A stretch of DNA of 64,000 nt from Ramlibacter tataouinensis (GTDB taxonomy: Bacteria > Pseudomonadota > Gammaproteobacteria > Burkholderiales > Burkholderiaceae_C), in the NCBI RefSeq assembly GCF_001580455.1, contig NZ_CP010951.1, positions 3,001,001 to 3,065,000 of the forward strand, read 5' to 3'. A model generated the notes under the pieces. That model had not been told where the DNA came from and did not search any database. It saw only the letters and a list, made by a program, of their open reading frames with translations. Below are positions 19,786-27,623 of this stretch, in pieces. Numbering within the stretch: position 1 is the stretch's first letter; the number at the start of each line of letters is the position of its first letter. The position numbers and the translations under genes are program-made.

Positions 19786-21771
19786 ATGCACTATTTCGTC
19801 ACCGGCGCCACCGGGTTCATCGGCAAGCGGCTGGTCAGGAAGCTGCTCGAGCGCAAGGGCTCGATGGTCCATTTCCTGCTGCGCGAGGAAACCCGGGACA
19901 AGATCGATGCGCTGCGCGAGTACTGGGGCGTTTCCGCGGCCCGGGCCGTGCCGGTGTTCGGCGATCTCACCGGCAAGAAGCTGGGCGTGTCCGCCGCCGA
20001 CCTGAAACACCTGAAGGGGCAGGTGGACCATGTGTACCACCTGGCCGCCGTGTACGACCTGTCGTCCGACGAGGAGAGCCAGGTCGCCGGCAACATCGAC
20101 GGCACCCGCAGCGCAGTCGAGTTCGCCCGCGCGATCGACGCCGGCCACTTCCACCACGTGTCCTCGATCGCCGCGGCGGGCCTGTACGAAGGCGTGTTCC
20201 GCGAGGACATGTTCGCGGAGGCCGAGAACTACGAGCACCCGTACTTCATGACCAAGCACGAGAGCGAGAAGATCGTTCGGCAGGAATGCAAGGTGCCGTG
20301 GACCGTGTACCGCCCCGCCATGGTGGTCGGCGACAGCCGCACCGGCGAGATGGACAAGATCGACGGTCCCTACTATTTCTTCAAGCTGATCCAGCGCATG
20401 CGGCAGCTGCTGCCGCCCTGGATGCCCACCATCGGCCTGGAAGGCGGGCGCGTCAACATCGTGCCGGTGGATTTCGTGGTGGATGCGCTCGACCACCTCA
20501 GCCATCTGGGCGGCATCGCGAAGAAGTGCTTCCACCTGGTCGATCCAGTGGGCTATCGGGTCGGCGACGTGCTGGACATCTTCAGCCGCGCCGCGCACGC
20601 GCCGAAGATGAGCCTGTTCGTCAACGCCGCGCTGCTCGGGTTCATTCCGAAGAGCGTGAAGAAGGGGCTGCTGGCGCTGGCGCCGGTGCGCCGCATCCGC
20701 AACGCGGTCATGAAGGACCTCGGGCTGCCCGAGGACATCCTGCAGTTCGTCAACTACCCCACGCGCTTCGACTGCCGCGAATCGCTGGCGGCGCTGAAGG
20801 GCTCCGGCATCGGATGCCCGAACCTGAAGGACTACGCCTGGCGCCTGTGGGACTACTGGGAACGGCACCTCGACCCGGACCTGCACATCGACCGATCGCT
20901 CAAGGGGGCCGTCGGCGGCAAGGTGGTGCTGGTGACCGGCGGTTCGTCGGGCATCGGCCTGGCGGCGGCGCACCGCTTCGCCCAGGCCGGCGCGACCACC
21001 ATCATCTGCGGGCGCGACCAGGACAAGCTCGACGACGCCTGCCGCGAGGCGCGGGACCAGGGCTACGAGTTCATCGCCTATCCGGTGGACCTGGCCGAAG
21101 GCGCCGACTGCGAGCGCTTCGTGCAGCTGCTGGTGGAAAAGCACGGCGGCGTCGACTTCCTCATCAACAACGCCGGTCGCTCGATCCGGCGCGCGATCGA
21201 ATCGAGCTACGACCGCTTCCACGACTTCGAGCGCACCATGCAGCTCAACTATTTCGGCTGCCTGCGCGTGACCATGGGCCTGCTGCCGGGCATGGTCGCC
21301 CGGCACGCCGGCCACGTGGTGAACATCAGCTCGATCGGTGTGCTCACCAATGCACCGCGCTTTTCCGCCTACGTGGCCTCGAAAGCGGCGCTGGACGCCT
21401 GGACGCGCTGCGCCGCCAGCGAATTCGCCGACCGCGGCATCACCTTCACCACCATCAACATGCCGCTGGTGCGCACGCCGATGATCGCGCCGACCAACCT
21501 CTACAACAACGTGCCGACGCTGTCGCCCGAGGAAGCGGCCGACATGATCGCGCAGGCCTGCATCCTCAAGCCGGTGCGCATCGCCACGCGCCTGGGAACC
21601 GCCGGCGAGCTGCTGCACGCGCTGGCCCCGCGCGTGGCGCAGATCACCATGAACACCAGCTTCCGGATGTTCCCGGATTCGTCGGCGGCCAAGGGCGACA
21701 AGTCCGGCAAGCCGCAGCTGTCGCCCGAGGCGATCGCCATGCAGCAGATGATGCGGGGCATCCACTTCTGA
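19786..21771 (+). CDS. Two-domain fatty acyl-CoA reductase (fused SDR proteins)
   Basis: This 661-residue protein fuses two NADPH-binding domains. Residues ~1-370 form an extended-SDR thioester-reductase-like domain (VTGATGFIGKRL, catalytic YFMTK). Residues ~385-660 form a classical SDR (VTGGSSGIGLAAA, NNAG, catalytic YVASK). This architecture and length resemble the Marinobacter-type bacterial reductase that takes acyl-CoA to fatty alcohol. GGAGGAGA at about 19772-19779 supports ATG 19786 over the upstream in-frame start at 19759. Its product would be the alcohol partner for the WS/DGAT at 14367. A different dual reductase activity cannot be excluded. Confidence 0.85.
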   Translation: MHYFVTGATGFIGKRLVRKLLERKGSMVHFLLREETRDKIDALREYWGVSAARAVPVFGDLTGKKLGVSAADLKHLKGQVDHVYHLAAVYDLSSDEESQVAGNIDGTRSAVEFARAIDAGHFHHVSSIAAAGLYEGVFREDMFAEAENYEHPYFMTKHESEKIVRQECKVPWTVYRPAMVVGDSRTGEMDKIDGPYYFFKLIQRMRQLLPPWMPTIGLEGGRVNIVPVDFVVDALDHLSHLGGIAKKCFHLVDPVGYRVGDVLDIFSRAAHAPKMSLFVNAALLGFIPKSVKKGLLALAPVRRIRNAVMKDLGLPEDILQFVNYPTRFDCRESLAALKGSGIGCPNLKDYAWRLWDYWERHLDPDLHIDRSLKGAVGGKVVLVTGGSSGIGLAAAHRFAQAGATTIICGRDQDKLDDACREARDQGYEFIAYPVDLAEGADCERFVQLLVEKHGGVDFLINNAGRSIRRAIESSYDRFHDFERTMQLNYFGCLRVTMGLLPGMVARHAGHVVNISSIGVLTNAPRFSAYVASKAALDAWTRCAASEFADRGITFTTINMPLVRTPMIAPTNLYNNVPTLSPEEAADMIAQACILKPVRIATRLGTAGELLHALAPRVAQITMNTSFRMFPDSSAAKGDKSGKPQLSPEAIAMQQMMRGIHF

Positions 21772-21847
21772 TAGTTTTGCCGCCGCTTAAAATGGCATCG
21801 CTCCTCGCGCTGCGTGCCTTGCAGACTGCAGGGCAACCAAGCGCCGC

Positions 21848-22978
21848 ATGAGAGTCCTGCACGTCTACAAGAGCTACTATCCCGACACCCTAGGGGGCAT
21901 CGAACAGGTCATCAACCAGCTGGGCAAGGGCCTGGCTGCACTCGGCGACGAGTCCCGGGTGTTCACCCTCAGCCCCGGCGCCCACCCGGCAGTGCTGCGC
22001 CGGCCCGAGGGCGAGGTGCACCGCAGCCGCGTCACGCTCGAGATCGCCTCCAACCCGATTTCGATCGACGCCTTTGCCGAGTTCCGGCGCCAGTTGCAGT
22101 GGGCGGACGTGGTGCACTACCAGTTCCCCTGGCCCTTCGGGGACCTGCTGCACGTGCTGCACGGCTGCGACAAGCCGAGCGTGGTCTCCTACCAGTCGGA
22201 CATCGTCCGGCAGAAGTGGCTGCTGCGGGCGTACACGCCCCTGATGAACCGCTTCCTGCGCGCGGCGACGGCCGTGGTGGCGACCTCACCGCAGTACCGC
22301 GACAGCAGCCCGGTGCTGGCGCGCCTGGGCCCGCAGGTGCGCGTGATCCCCAACGGCATCGACGAAGCCAGCTATCCCCAGCCTTCGGCAGCGGAGGTCG
22401 AGCGCTGGCGCGGCGAGGTCGGCGAGGGCTTCTTCCTGTTCGTGGGCGTGCTGCGCTACTACAAGGGCCTGGAAACGCTGCTGCGGGCGGCGAAGGACCT
22501 GCGCGGCCGCATCGTGGTCGCGGGCACGGGCCCCGAGGCCGAGCGTCTGCGCCAGCATGCCGAACGCGAGTCGCTGGCCAACGTGCGCTTCCTCGGCGCC
22601 ATCAGCGACGAGGACAAGATGTGCCTGCTGCGCCTGGCCGGTGGCTTCGTCTTTCCGTCCCACCTGCGCTCCGAGGCTTTCGGCATGTCGCTGGTGGAGG
22701 CCGCGATGTGCGGCAAGCCGATGATCACCTGCGAAATCGGCACCGGCACCTCTTTCATCAACGTCGACGGCGTGACAGGCTGGGTCGTGGGGCCCGATGA
22801 CGCGGCGGCATTGCGCGATGCCATGCGCCGCCTGCTCGATTCACCCGCCCTGGCCGGCGAGATGGGCGTAGCCGCGCGGCGCCGCTTCGAGGAACTGTTC
22901 ACCGCGACGCGCATGGCGCGCAGCTACCACGAGCTCTATCGCGAGCTCCTGCCTCAGCCGACGAGCGCCCTCGCATAG
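21848..22978 (+). CDS. GT4-family glycosyltransferase
   Basis: This 376-residue GT-B enzyme has the N-terminal YYPDTLGGIEQVINQLGKGL loop, PNGIDEASYP at the domain junction, VGVLRYYKGLETLL at the start of the nucleotide-sugar domain, and SEAFGMSLVEAAMCGKPMI as the donor-binding block. It probably adds a sugar during surface polysaccharide synthesis; GDP-D-rhamnose made by the neighbouring gmd-rmd pair is a candidate donor. It converges with the next gene and overlaps it by 25 bases. Confidence 0.92.
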   Translation: MRVLHVYKSYYPDTLGGIEQVINQLGKGLAALGDESRVFTLSPGAHPAVLRRPEGEVHRSRVTLEIASNPISIDAFAEFRRQLQWADVVHYQFPWPFGDLLHVLHGCDKPSVVSYQSDIVRQKWLLRAYTPLMNRFLRAATAVVATSPQYRDSSPVLARLGPQVRVIPNGIDEASYPQPSAAEVERWRGEVGEGFFLFVGVLRYYKGLETLLRAAKDLRGRIVVAGTGPEAERLRQHAERESLANVRFLGAISDEDKMCLLRLAGGFVFPSHLRSEAFGMSLVEAAMCGKPMITCEIGTGTSFINVDGVTGWVVGPDDAAALRDAMRRLLDSPALAGEMGVAARRRFEELFTATRMARSYHELYRELLPQPTSALA

Positions 22979-24099
22979 GCCGCCTTGGTCTCGGCCGCGC
23001 AGCGGTCCCAGGTGAATGCCGCCGCGCGCTCCAGGGAGCGCAGCGACAGCCGGGCGCGCAGCCCGGCGTCCTCGGCCAGTCCGCGCATCGCATCGGCCAG
23101 TTGCGCGTCGTCCATCGGGGCCACCTGGATGCCGGCATCGCCCACCACCTCGGGCAGCGAGCTGACATTGGAGACGATCGCCGGCACCCCGCAGCCCATG
23201 GCTTCGAGCGGCGGCAGGCCGAATCCTTCGTACAGCGAGGGATACACCAGGGCGAGCGCGCCGGCGGTGACAGCCGCCAGCGCCTCGCGCTCCACGAAGC
23301 CGAGCAGGCGGACCTGGCCGCTGGCCAGCAGCGGCGCCATGACGCTGTCGATCGCGCTGGTACGCCAGCCCTTCATGCCCGCCAGCACCAGCGGCAGGCG
23401 CTGCCGCAGCTCCTGCGGCAGCCGAGCGTAGGCGCGCAGTGTCGTCTCGATGTTCTTGCGCGGCTCCAGCGTTCCGAGGGAAAGGAAGTAGGCGCCATGC
23501 GAGAGGCCGTGGGCGGCCAGGACGTCGCGCGTGGCGGGCGCCGGCATGGGCCGGAACACCGGGTCCAGGCCGTTGGGGATGGCCAGCACGCGCTGCGGCG
23601 CCAGCCCGAACACCTCGATGAGCTCGCGGCGCACGAACTCCGACACCGTGAGCACGAGGGTCGCCCGGCGCAGCCCCGGCTCGAAGTACCGGTCCATGTC
23701 GCGCACGCGTTCGGCCGGGTGCGTCTGCGGATAGCGCACCCACGACAGGTCGTGCACCGTGAGCACGATCGGCCCGTCGAAACGCAGTGGCAGGAAGTTC
23801 GGCTCGTGGTACAGGTCGAACTGGCCGGCGCGCATGCCGGCGTCGAAGCGGCGCTGCCGCAGCCAGCGCTGCATGGTGTACACGTTGGGCACGATGTCGC
23901 GCACCCAGCGGCGCGAGCGCAGCACGCGCGGGCTGCCGCCGGCGCGGACCTCGCGCCCGAATTCGCGCCCGTAGAAGAACAGCATGTCCAGGGCCGGATC
24001 GCGCGCCAGCCGGCTGGCCAACTGGAAGGAATACTGGCCGACGCCGGTCAGGGGCACGGTGAGGGCCGCACCGCCGAAGACCACCCGGGTGGCTGACAT
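22954..24099 (-). CDS. GT4-family glycosyltransferase
   Basis: This 381-residue enzyme has LTGVGQYSFQLASRL at the acceptor side, IPNGLDPVF, LSLGTLEPRKNIETTLRAY and YPSLYEGFGLPPLEAMGCG, the mannosyl/rhamnosyl-transferase type signature. Start 24099 (MSATRVVFGGA) is chosen because its ATG overlaps the rmd TGA; the upstream extension is a shadow. It forms a coupled gmd-rmd-GT unit, so use of GDP-D-rhamnose or GDP-mannose is likely. Confidence 0.92.
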   Translation of the reverse strand: MSATRVVFGGAALTVPLTGVGQYSFQLASRLARDPALDMLFFYGREFGREVRAGGSPRVLRSRRWVRDIVPNVYTMQRWLRQRRFDAGMRAGQFDLYHEPNFLPLRFDGPIVLTVHDLSWVRYPQTHPAERVRDMDRYFEPGLRRATLVLTVSEFVRRELIEVFGLAPQRVLAIPNGLDPVFRPMPAPATRDVLAAHGLSHGAYFLSLGTLEPRKNIETTLRAYARLPQELRQRLPLVLAGMKGWRTSAIDSVMAPLLASGQVRLLGFVEREALAAVTAGALALVYPSLYEGFGLPPLEAMGCGVPAIVSNVSSLPEVVGDAGIQVAPMDDAQLADAMRGLAEDAGLRARLSLRSLERAAAFTWDRCAAETKAAYARALVG

Positions 24100-24944
24100 C
24101 AGCTCGCCAGCATCCAGGCGAGCGTGTCCTGCAGCTGGTAGGCGGTCGTGGCACCGATCGTCTGCTGCAGGCGCGCCGGGTCCCCGCACAGGCGGTGCAC
24201 TTCGTTCGCGCGCACCAGGGCGGGATCGGTCCGGACCTCGATCCGGTGGCCGGTGAGATCCTGCAGCAACCCGATCACGGCGTTGAAGTCGTGGGTGATG
24301 CCGGTGCAGATGTTGTAGGCCGACCCCGGCGTGCCAAGTTCCAGCAGGCGCAGGTAAGCTTCGCAGACGAAGCGCACGTCGTTGTACTCGCGCTGGACGT
24401 CCAGGTTGCCCAGGTTAACGGTGGGACTGCGCCTCTTGAAGTGCCCGACCAGCTTCGGGATCACGAAAGCCTCATGCTGGCCCGGGCCGGTGTAGTTGAA
24501 CGGCCGGGTGATCACGACGGGAAGCTGCGGGAACCGGCTGCGGGCCATCAGTTCGGACGCCACCTTGCTCATCGCATAGTGGTTGACCGGCGCGGGCGGC
24601 TGCGACTCGGCGATCGGCGATTGCTCGCAGTTGCCATACACATTGGCGCTGCTGGCCAGCAGAATGCGGCGCCACGGCCGTCCGGTTTTGGCCAGGGCGT
24701 CGAGCAGGTTGAGGGTGCCGAACAGGTTGACGTCGTAGAAGCGGTGCTCGTCATGGTGGCCCACGAAGCTGATGGCGGCCAGGTGGACCAGCGCATCGGC
24801 CTGCACCGCTGCCGCTTCGGCCTGGGTTGCTGCGGCATCGGTGAGGTCGGCGCGGAACGGCAGGACTTCATGGCCCTCGCGCTCGGCGACGGCCTGGAAA
24901 TGGCGGCCCGTGAAGCCGTCGCTGCCGGTCAGCGCGATCCTCAA
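24099..24944 (-). CDS. rmd: GDP-4-keto-6-deoxy-D-mannose reductase (probable)
   Basis: This 281-residue extended SDR has the NAD(P) motif TGSDGFTGRHF, the catalytic SSANVYG and YAMSK tetrad, and RPFNYTGPGQ. Paired with gmd it should reduce the 4-keto intermediate to GDP-D-rhamnose. No ATG fits the N-terminus. A TTG at 24944 that overlaps the gmd stop as TTGA gives MRIALTGSDGFTG, so coupled non-ATG initiation is inferred. A GDP-6-deoxy-talose-forming enzyme of the same family is the alternative. Confidence 0.82.
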   Translation of the reverse strand: MRIALTGSDGFTGRHFQAVAEREGHEVLPFRADLTDAAATQAEAAAVQADALVHLAAISFVGHHDEHRFYDVNLFGTLNLLDALAKTGRPWRRILLASSANVYGNCEQSPIAESQPPAPVNHYAMSKVASELMARSRFPQLPVVITRPFNYTGPGQHEAFVIPKLVGHFKRRSPTVNLGNLDVQREYNDVRFVCEAYLRLLELGTPGSAYNICTGITHDFNAVIGLLQDLTGHRIEVRTDPALVRANEVHRLCGDPARLQQTIGATTAYQLQDTLAWMLAS

Positions 24945-26017
24945 AACGAGAAGCCCCGCTCGTTGCGACGCAGGTCGGCGTCGACCATCAACGCGCACAG
25001 CTCTTCCAGCGAAGTGCGCGCCTCCCAGCCGAGCTTGTCGCGCGCCCGTGAAGGATCGCCGATCAGGAGGTCGACTTCCGCCGGGCGGTAAAACTTCGGG
25101 TTGACCTTCATGACCACCTTGCCGGTCGCGACATCGACTGCCGTTTCATCGACACCGCTGCCGCGGAATTCCACTTGCATCCCGGCGCCGGAGAAGGCCA
25201 TCCGCACGAAGTCACGCACGGGCACGGTGCGGTGGGTCGCCAGCACGAAAGTGTCCGGCTCGTCCACCTGCAGCATGCGCCACATGCCTTCGACATATTC
25301 CTTGGCATAGCCCCAATCGCGCCGCGCGTCGATGTTGCCCAGTTCCAGCACGTCCTGCTTGCCGAGCTTGATGCGCGCCACGGTGTCCGTGATCTTGCGC
25401 GTCACGAACTCGCGGCCACGCAGCGGCGATTCGTGGTTGAACAGGATCCCGCTGGTGGCGAAGATGTCGTAGCTTTCGCGGTAGTTGACCGCCGTCCAGT
25501 GCGCGAACAGCTTGGCGACGCCATAGGGGCTGCGCGGATAGAAAGGGGTGTCCTCCCGCTGTGGCACCGCCTGCACCTTGCCGAACATCTCAGAGGTCGA
25601 GGCCTGATAGAAGCGGATCTTCGGGTTGGTCAGGCGGATCGCCTCGAGCAGGTTCAGTGTGCCCAGGCCGGTGATCTGCGCGGTGGTCGTGGGTTGCTCG
25701 AAGCTGACCCCGACGAAACTCTGCGCGGCCAGGTTGTAGACCTCGTCGGGCTGTGCCCGCTGCAGCAGGGAGATGCTGGCGCCCAGGTCCGTCAGGTCGT
25801 ACTCGACCAGATTCAGGCGCGGGTGGTCGCGCACCCCGACTTCCTCGAGCCGCCAGAAATTCACCGAACTCGTGCGACGGTAGGTTCCGTGGACCGAATA
25901 GCCCTTCTCCAGCAGGAGCGCACAGAGGTAGGCGCCGTCCTGGCCGGTCACGCCCGTGACGATGGCAGTCTTGGCCTCTTTGGCGGTCTTCTCGGTCAAT
26001 CCGGCTGCGATCCCCAT
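24941..26017 (-). CDS. gmd: GDP-mannose 4,6-dehydratase
   Basis: This 358-residue enzyme converts GDP-mannose to GDP-4-keto-6-deoxy-mannose. Seen: VTGVTGQDGAYLC, the cofactor loop GTYRRTSSVNFWRLE, STSEMFGKVQ, the catalytic YGVAK and NHESPLRGREFVTRKIT. The last block has Leu where enterobacterial enzymes have Arg, as in pseudomonad Gmd. It leads the gmd-rmd-glycosyltransferase unit and is divergent from the FecR-domain gene. Confidence 0.97.
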   Translation of the reverse strand: MGIAAGLTEKTAKEAKTAIVTGVTGQDGAYLCALLLEKGYSVHGTYRRTSSVNFWRLEEVGVRDHPRLNLVEYDLTDLGASISLLQRAQPDEVYNLAAQSFVGVSFEQPTTTAQITGLGTLNLLEAIRLTNPKIRFYQASTSEMFGKVQAVPQREDTPFYPRSPYGVAKLFAHWTAVNYRESYDIFATSGILFNHESPLRGREFVTRKITDTVARIKLGKQDVLELGNIDARRDWGYAKEYVEGMWRMLQVDEPDTFVLATHRTVPVRDFVRMAFSGAGMQVEFRGSGVDETAVDVATGKVVMKVNPKFYRPAEVDLLIGDPSRARDKLGWEARTSLEELCALMVDADLRRNERGFSF

Positions 26018-26232
26018 CTAATTCTTCTCCCTTCGTTAAAAAGTTGACCGTTTACCCCTTCAGGAGCAACGTCAGCTGGTAATGCGAGGGATTTTGCCCG
26101 ACAAAGGTCGGGGCTCTTTACCCAGCAGCAGGGCGACCGGTGTTGTAATTGGGCAAAGGATGAGCCTGGCTGCAGCGAGAACTGTGCTCGCCATCACGTT
26201 TTCTACTCGGCTGGCGTGTTATTTTGTTGCAA
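26018..26232. promoter_or_regulatory. Divergent intergenic region between gmd and the FecR-domain gene
   Basis: This 215-base gap should contain promoters for both directions. It is more AT-rich than its surroundings. A 6-bp hairpin (CCCGAC-AAAG-GTCGGG, about 26097-26112) is visible but has no T-run. I could not identify convincing -35/-10 pairs. Confidence 0.35.
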
Positions 26233-27597
26233 ATGAAATACCTCTGCGGCATTTTCTGTAGCGCTGTGGCAGCTTTCGTGCTGCCGGCAGTTGCTCAGGC
26301 GCAGCCGGACAACGGTGCCGGCAGCGGCGAGGTCATGTTCATTTCGGGCAAGGCCGAGCGCATTCGCGCGGATGGCGCGGCCAACTCGGTGAGCAAGGGC
26401 ATGCTGGTGCTCGAGGGTGACCGCATCCGCACCCAGCCCGACAGTCATGTCTATGTTCGCCTGCGCGACGGCGGCCTGCTGGTCGTGCGTCCGGCGTCGG
26501 AACTCCATGTGGAGCTCTGGCGTTTCGACCCCGCGCGGCCGCAGGATTCCCAAATCAGGTACTCGCTCGTTAACGGCGTCGCGCGCCACGTGTCCGGACA
26601 GGGCGCCAAGGCCGCCCGCGAGAAATTCCGCTTCAACACGCCCATGGCGGCCATTGGCGTGCGGGGCACCGATTTCACGGTGCTGGCTGACGCCAAGGTC
26701 ACGCGGGTCTCGGTGCACTCCGGCGGTGTGATCATGAACAGCCTGGGCGAAGGCTGCCAGCGCGATGCCTTGGGCCCCTGCGAGGGACCCTCGGCGGTCG
26801 AGTTGTTTGCCGGCGCCAAGGACAAGCTGCTGCAGTTGCAGGCGGGCGAGCGCCGGCCGCAGCTGATCGATGACCCGTCAGCCAGTCCCGACCGGGCGCG
26901 ACCGCCGGCGGCCGCGGAACCGGTGGCGAAGCAGCCTGCCGGCCCCACCGAGGTGAAAGTGGCGGATTCGCGCGGTTCCGAGCTCGTCACCGGAGGGGTG
27001 ACCTTGCCCAACCCGCCGGTCCTCGACCCGACTCCGCCGGTTGTCGTGACGCCGCCGCCCCCCACGCAGCCGCAGCAGCCCGACCCGCCGGTCGCCGTGT
27101 GGGGCCGCTGGGCCGCGGTTTCCGAGGGGGACGCCGGCGTCGTCAGCGCGGAGGACGTGCTCAATGGGCGCAACCTAGTATCGATCAATCGTTTCTACGT
27201 GCTGGCATCCAACCCCACCATGACCTCCATGGCGCTGCCGGGCGACGGCGTGGGCCGTTTCAGCCTGACCGGGCATGAGGGCGTGATCACCGACAAACCG
27301 ACCGGCATCTCTGTCGTGTCCAAGGCATCGGACGGGTCGCTGAAGATCGATTTCGGCTCCCGCAAGTTCGAAACCTCGATGAAGGTGTCCGCGGGCGACC
27401 TGTCGGCGTGGATCGCCGCCAGGGGTTCGGTGGACCCCAACGGACAGTTCCAGTCGGAAGCTTTCTCGCTGATTCCGAACGCCTCCATCGTCAACGGCAT
27501 CGTCGGCGGCAAGGATGCGGGTGAAGCCATGTACCTGTACCAACGGGAGTTCGGCGGCCGCTACGAGGCGACGGGAGCGACTTCCTGGCGCAAGTAA
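26233..27597 (+). CDS. Secreted FecR-domain protein
   Basis: This 454-residue protein has a signal peptide (MKYLCGIFCSAVAAFVLPAVAQA). Residues ~30-160 hold a FecR domain: a GEVMFISGKAERIR start, EGDRIRTQPDSHVYVRLRDGG, and FNTPMAAIGVRGTDFTV, the conserved strand set. A Pro-rich linker (VLDPTPPVVVTPPPPTQPQQP) leads to an unrecognised C-terminal domain of ~180 residues. No sigma factor or TonB receptor gene is adjacent, so this is the free-standing kind often found beside CHASE2 cyclases. The ATG 26233 is preferred over two in-frame TTG codons just upstream. Confidence 0.88.
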   Translation: MKYLCGIFCSAVAAFVLPAVAQAQPDNGAGSGEVMFISGKAERIRADGAANSVSKGMLVLEGDRIRTQPDSHVYVRLRDGGLLVVRPASELHVELWRFDPARPQDSQIRYSLVNGVARHVSGQGAKAAREKFRFNTPMAAIGVRGTDFTVLADAKVTRVSVHSGGVIMNSLGEGCQRDALGPCEGPSAVELFAGAKDKLLQLQAGERRPQLIDDPSASPDRARPPAAAEPVAKQPAGPTEVKVADSRGSELVTGGVTLPNPPVLDPTPPVVVTPPPPTQPQQPDPPVAVWGRWAAVSEGDAGVVSAEDVLNGRNLVSINRFYVLASNPTMTSMALPGDGVGRFSLTGHEGVITDKPTGISVVSKASDGSLKIDFGSRKFETSMKVSAGDLSAWIAARGSVDPNGQFQSEAFSLIPNASIVNGIVGGKDAGEAMYLYQREFGGRYEATGATSWRK

Positions 27598-27623
27598 GCG
27601 CGGCGTGAACAGGTAGTCCTAAC

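Noticed and set aside
19729..21765. 678-codon minus-strand open frame opposite the fatty acyl reductase
   Set aside because: It has biased His/Arg/Val shadow composition, while the plus frame has two full SDR domains and a good ribosome site.
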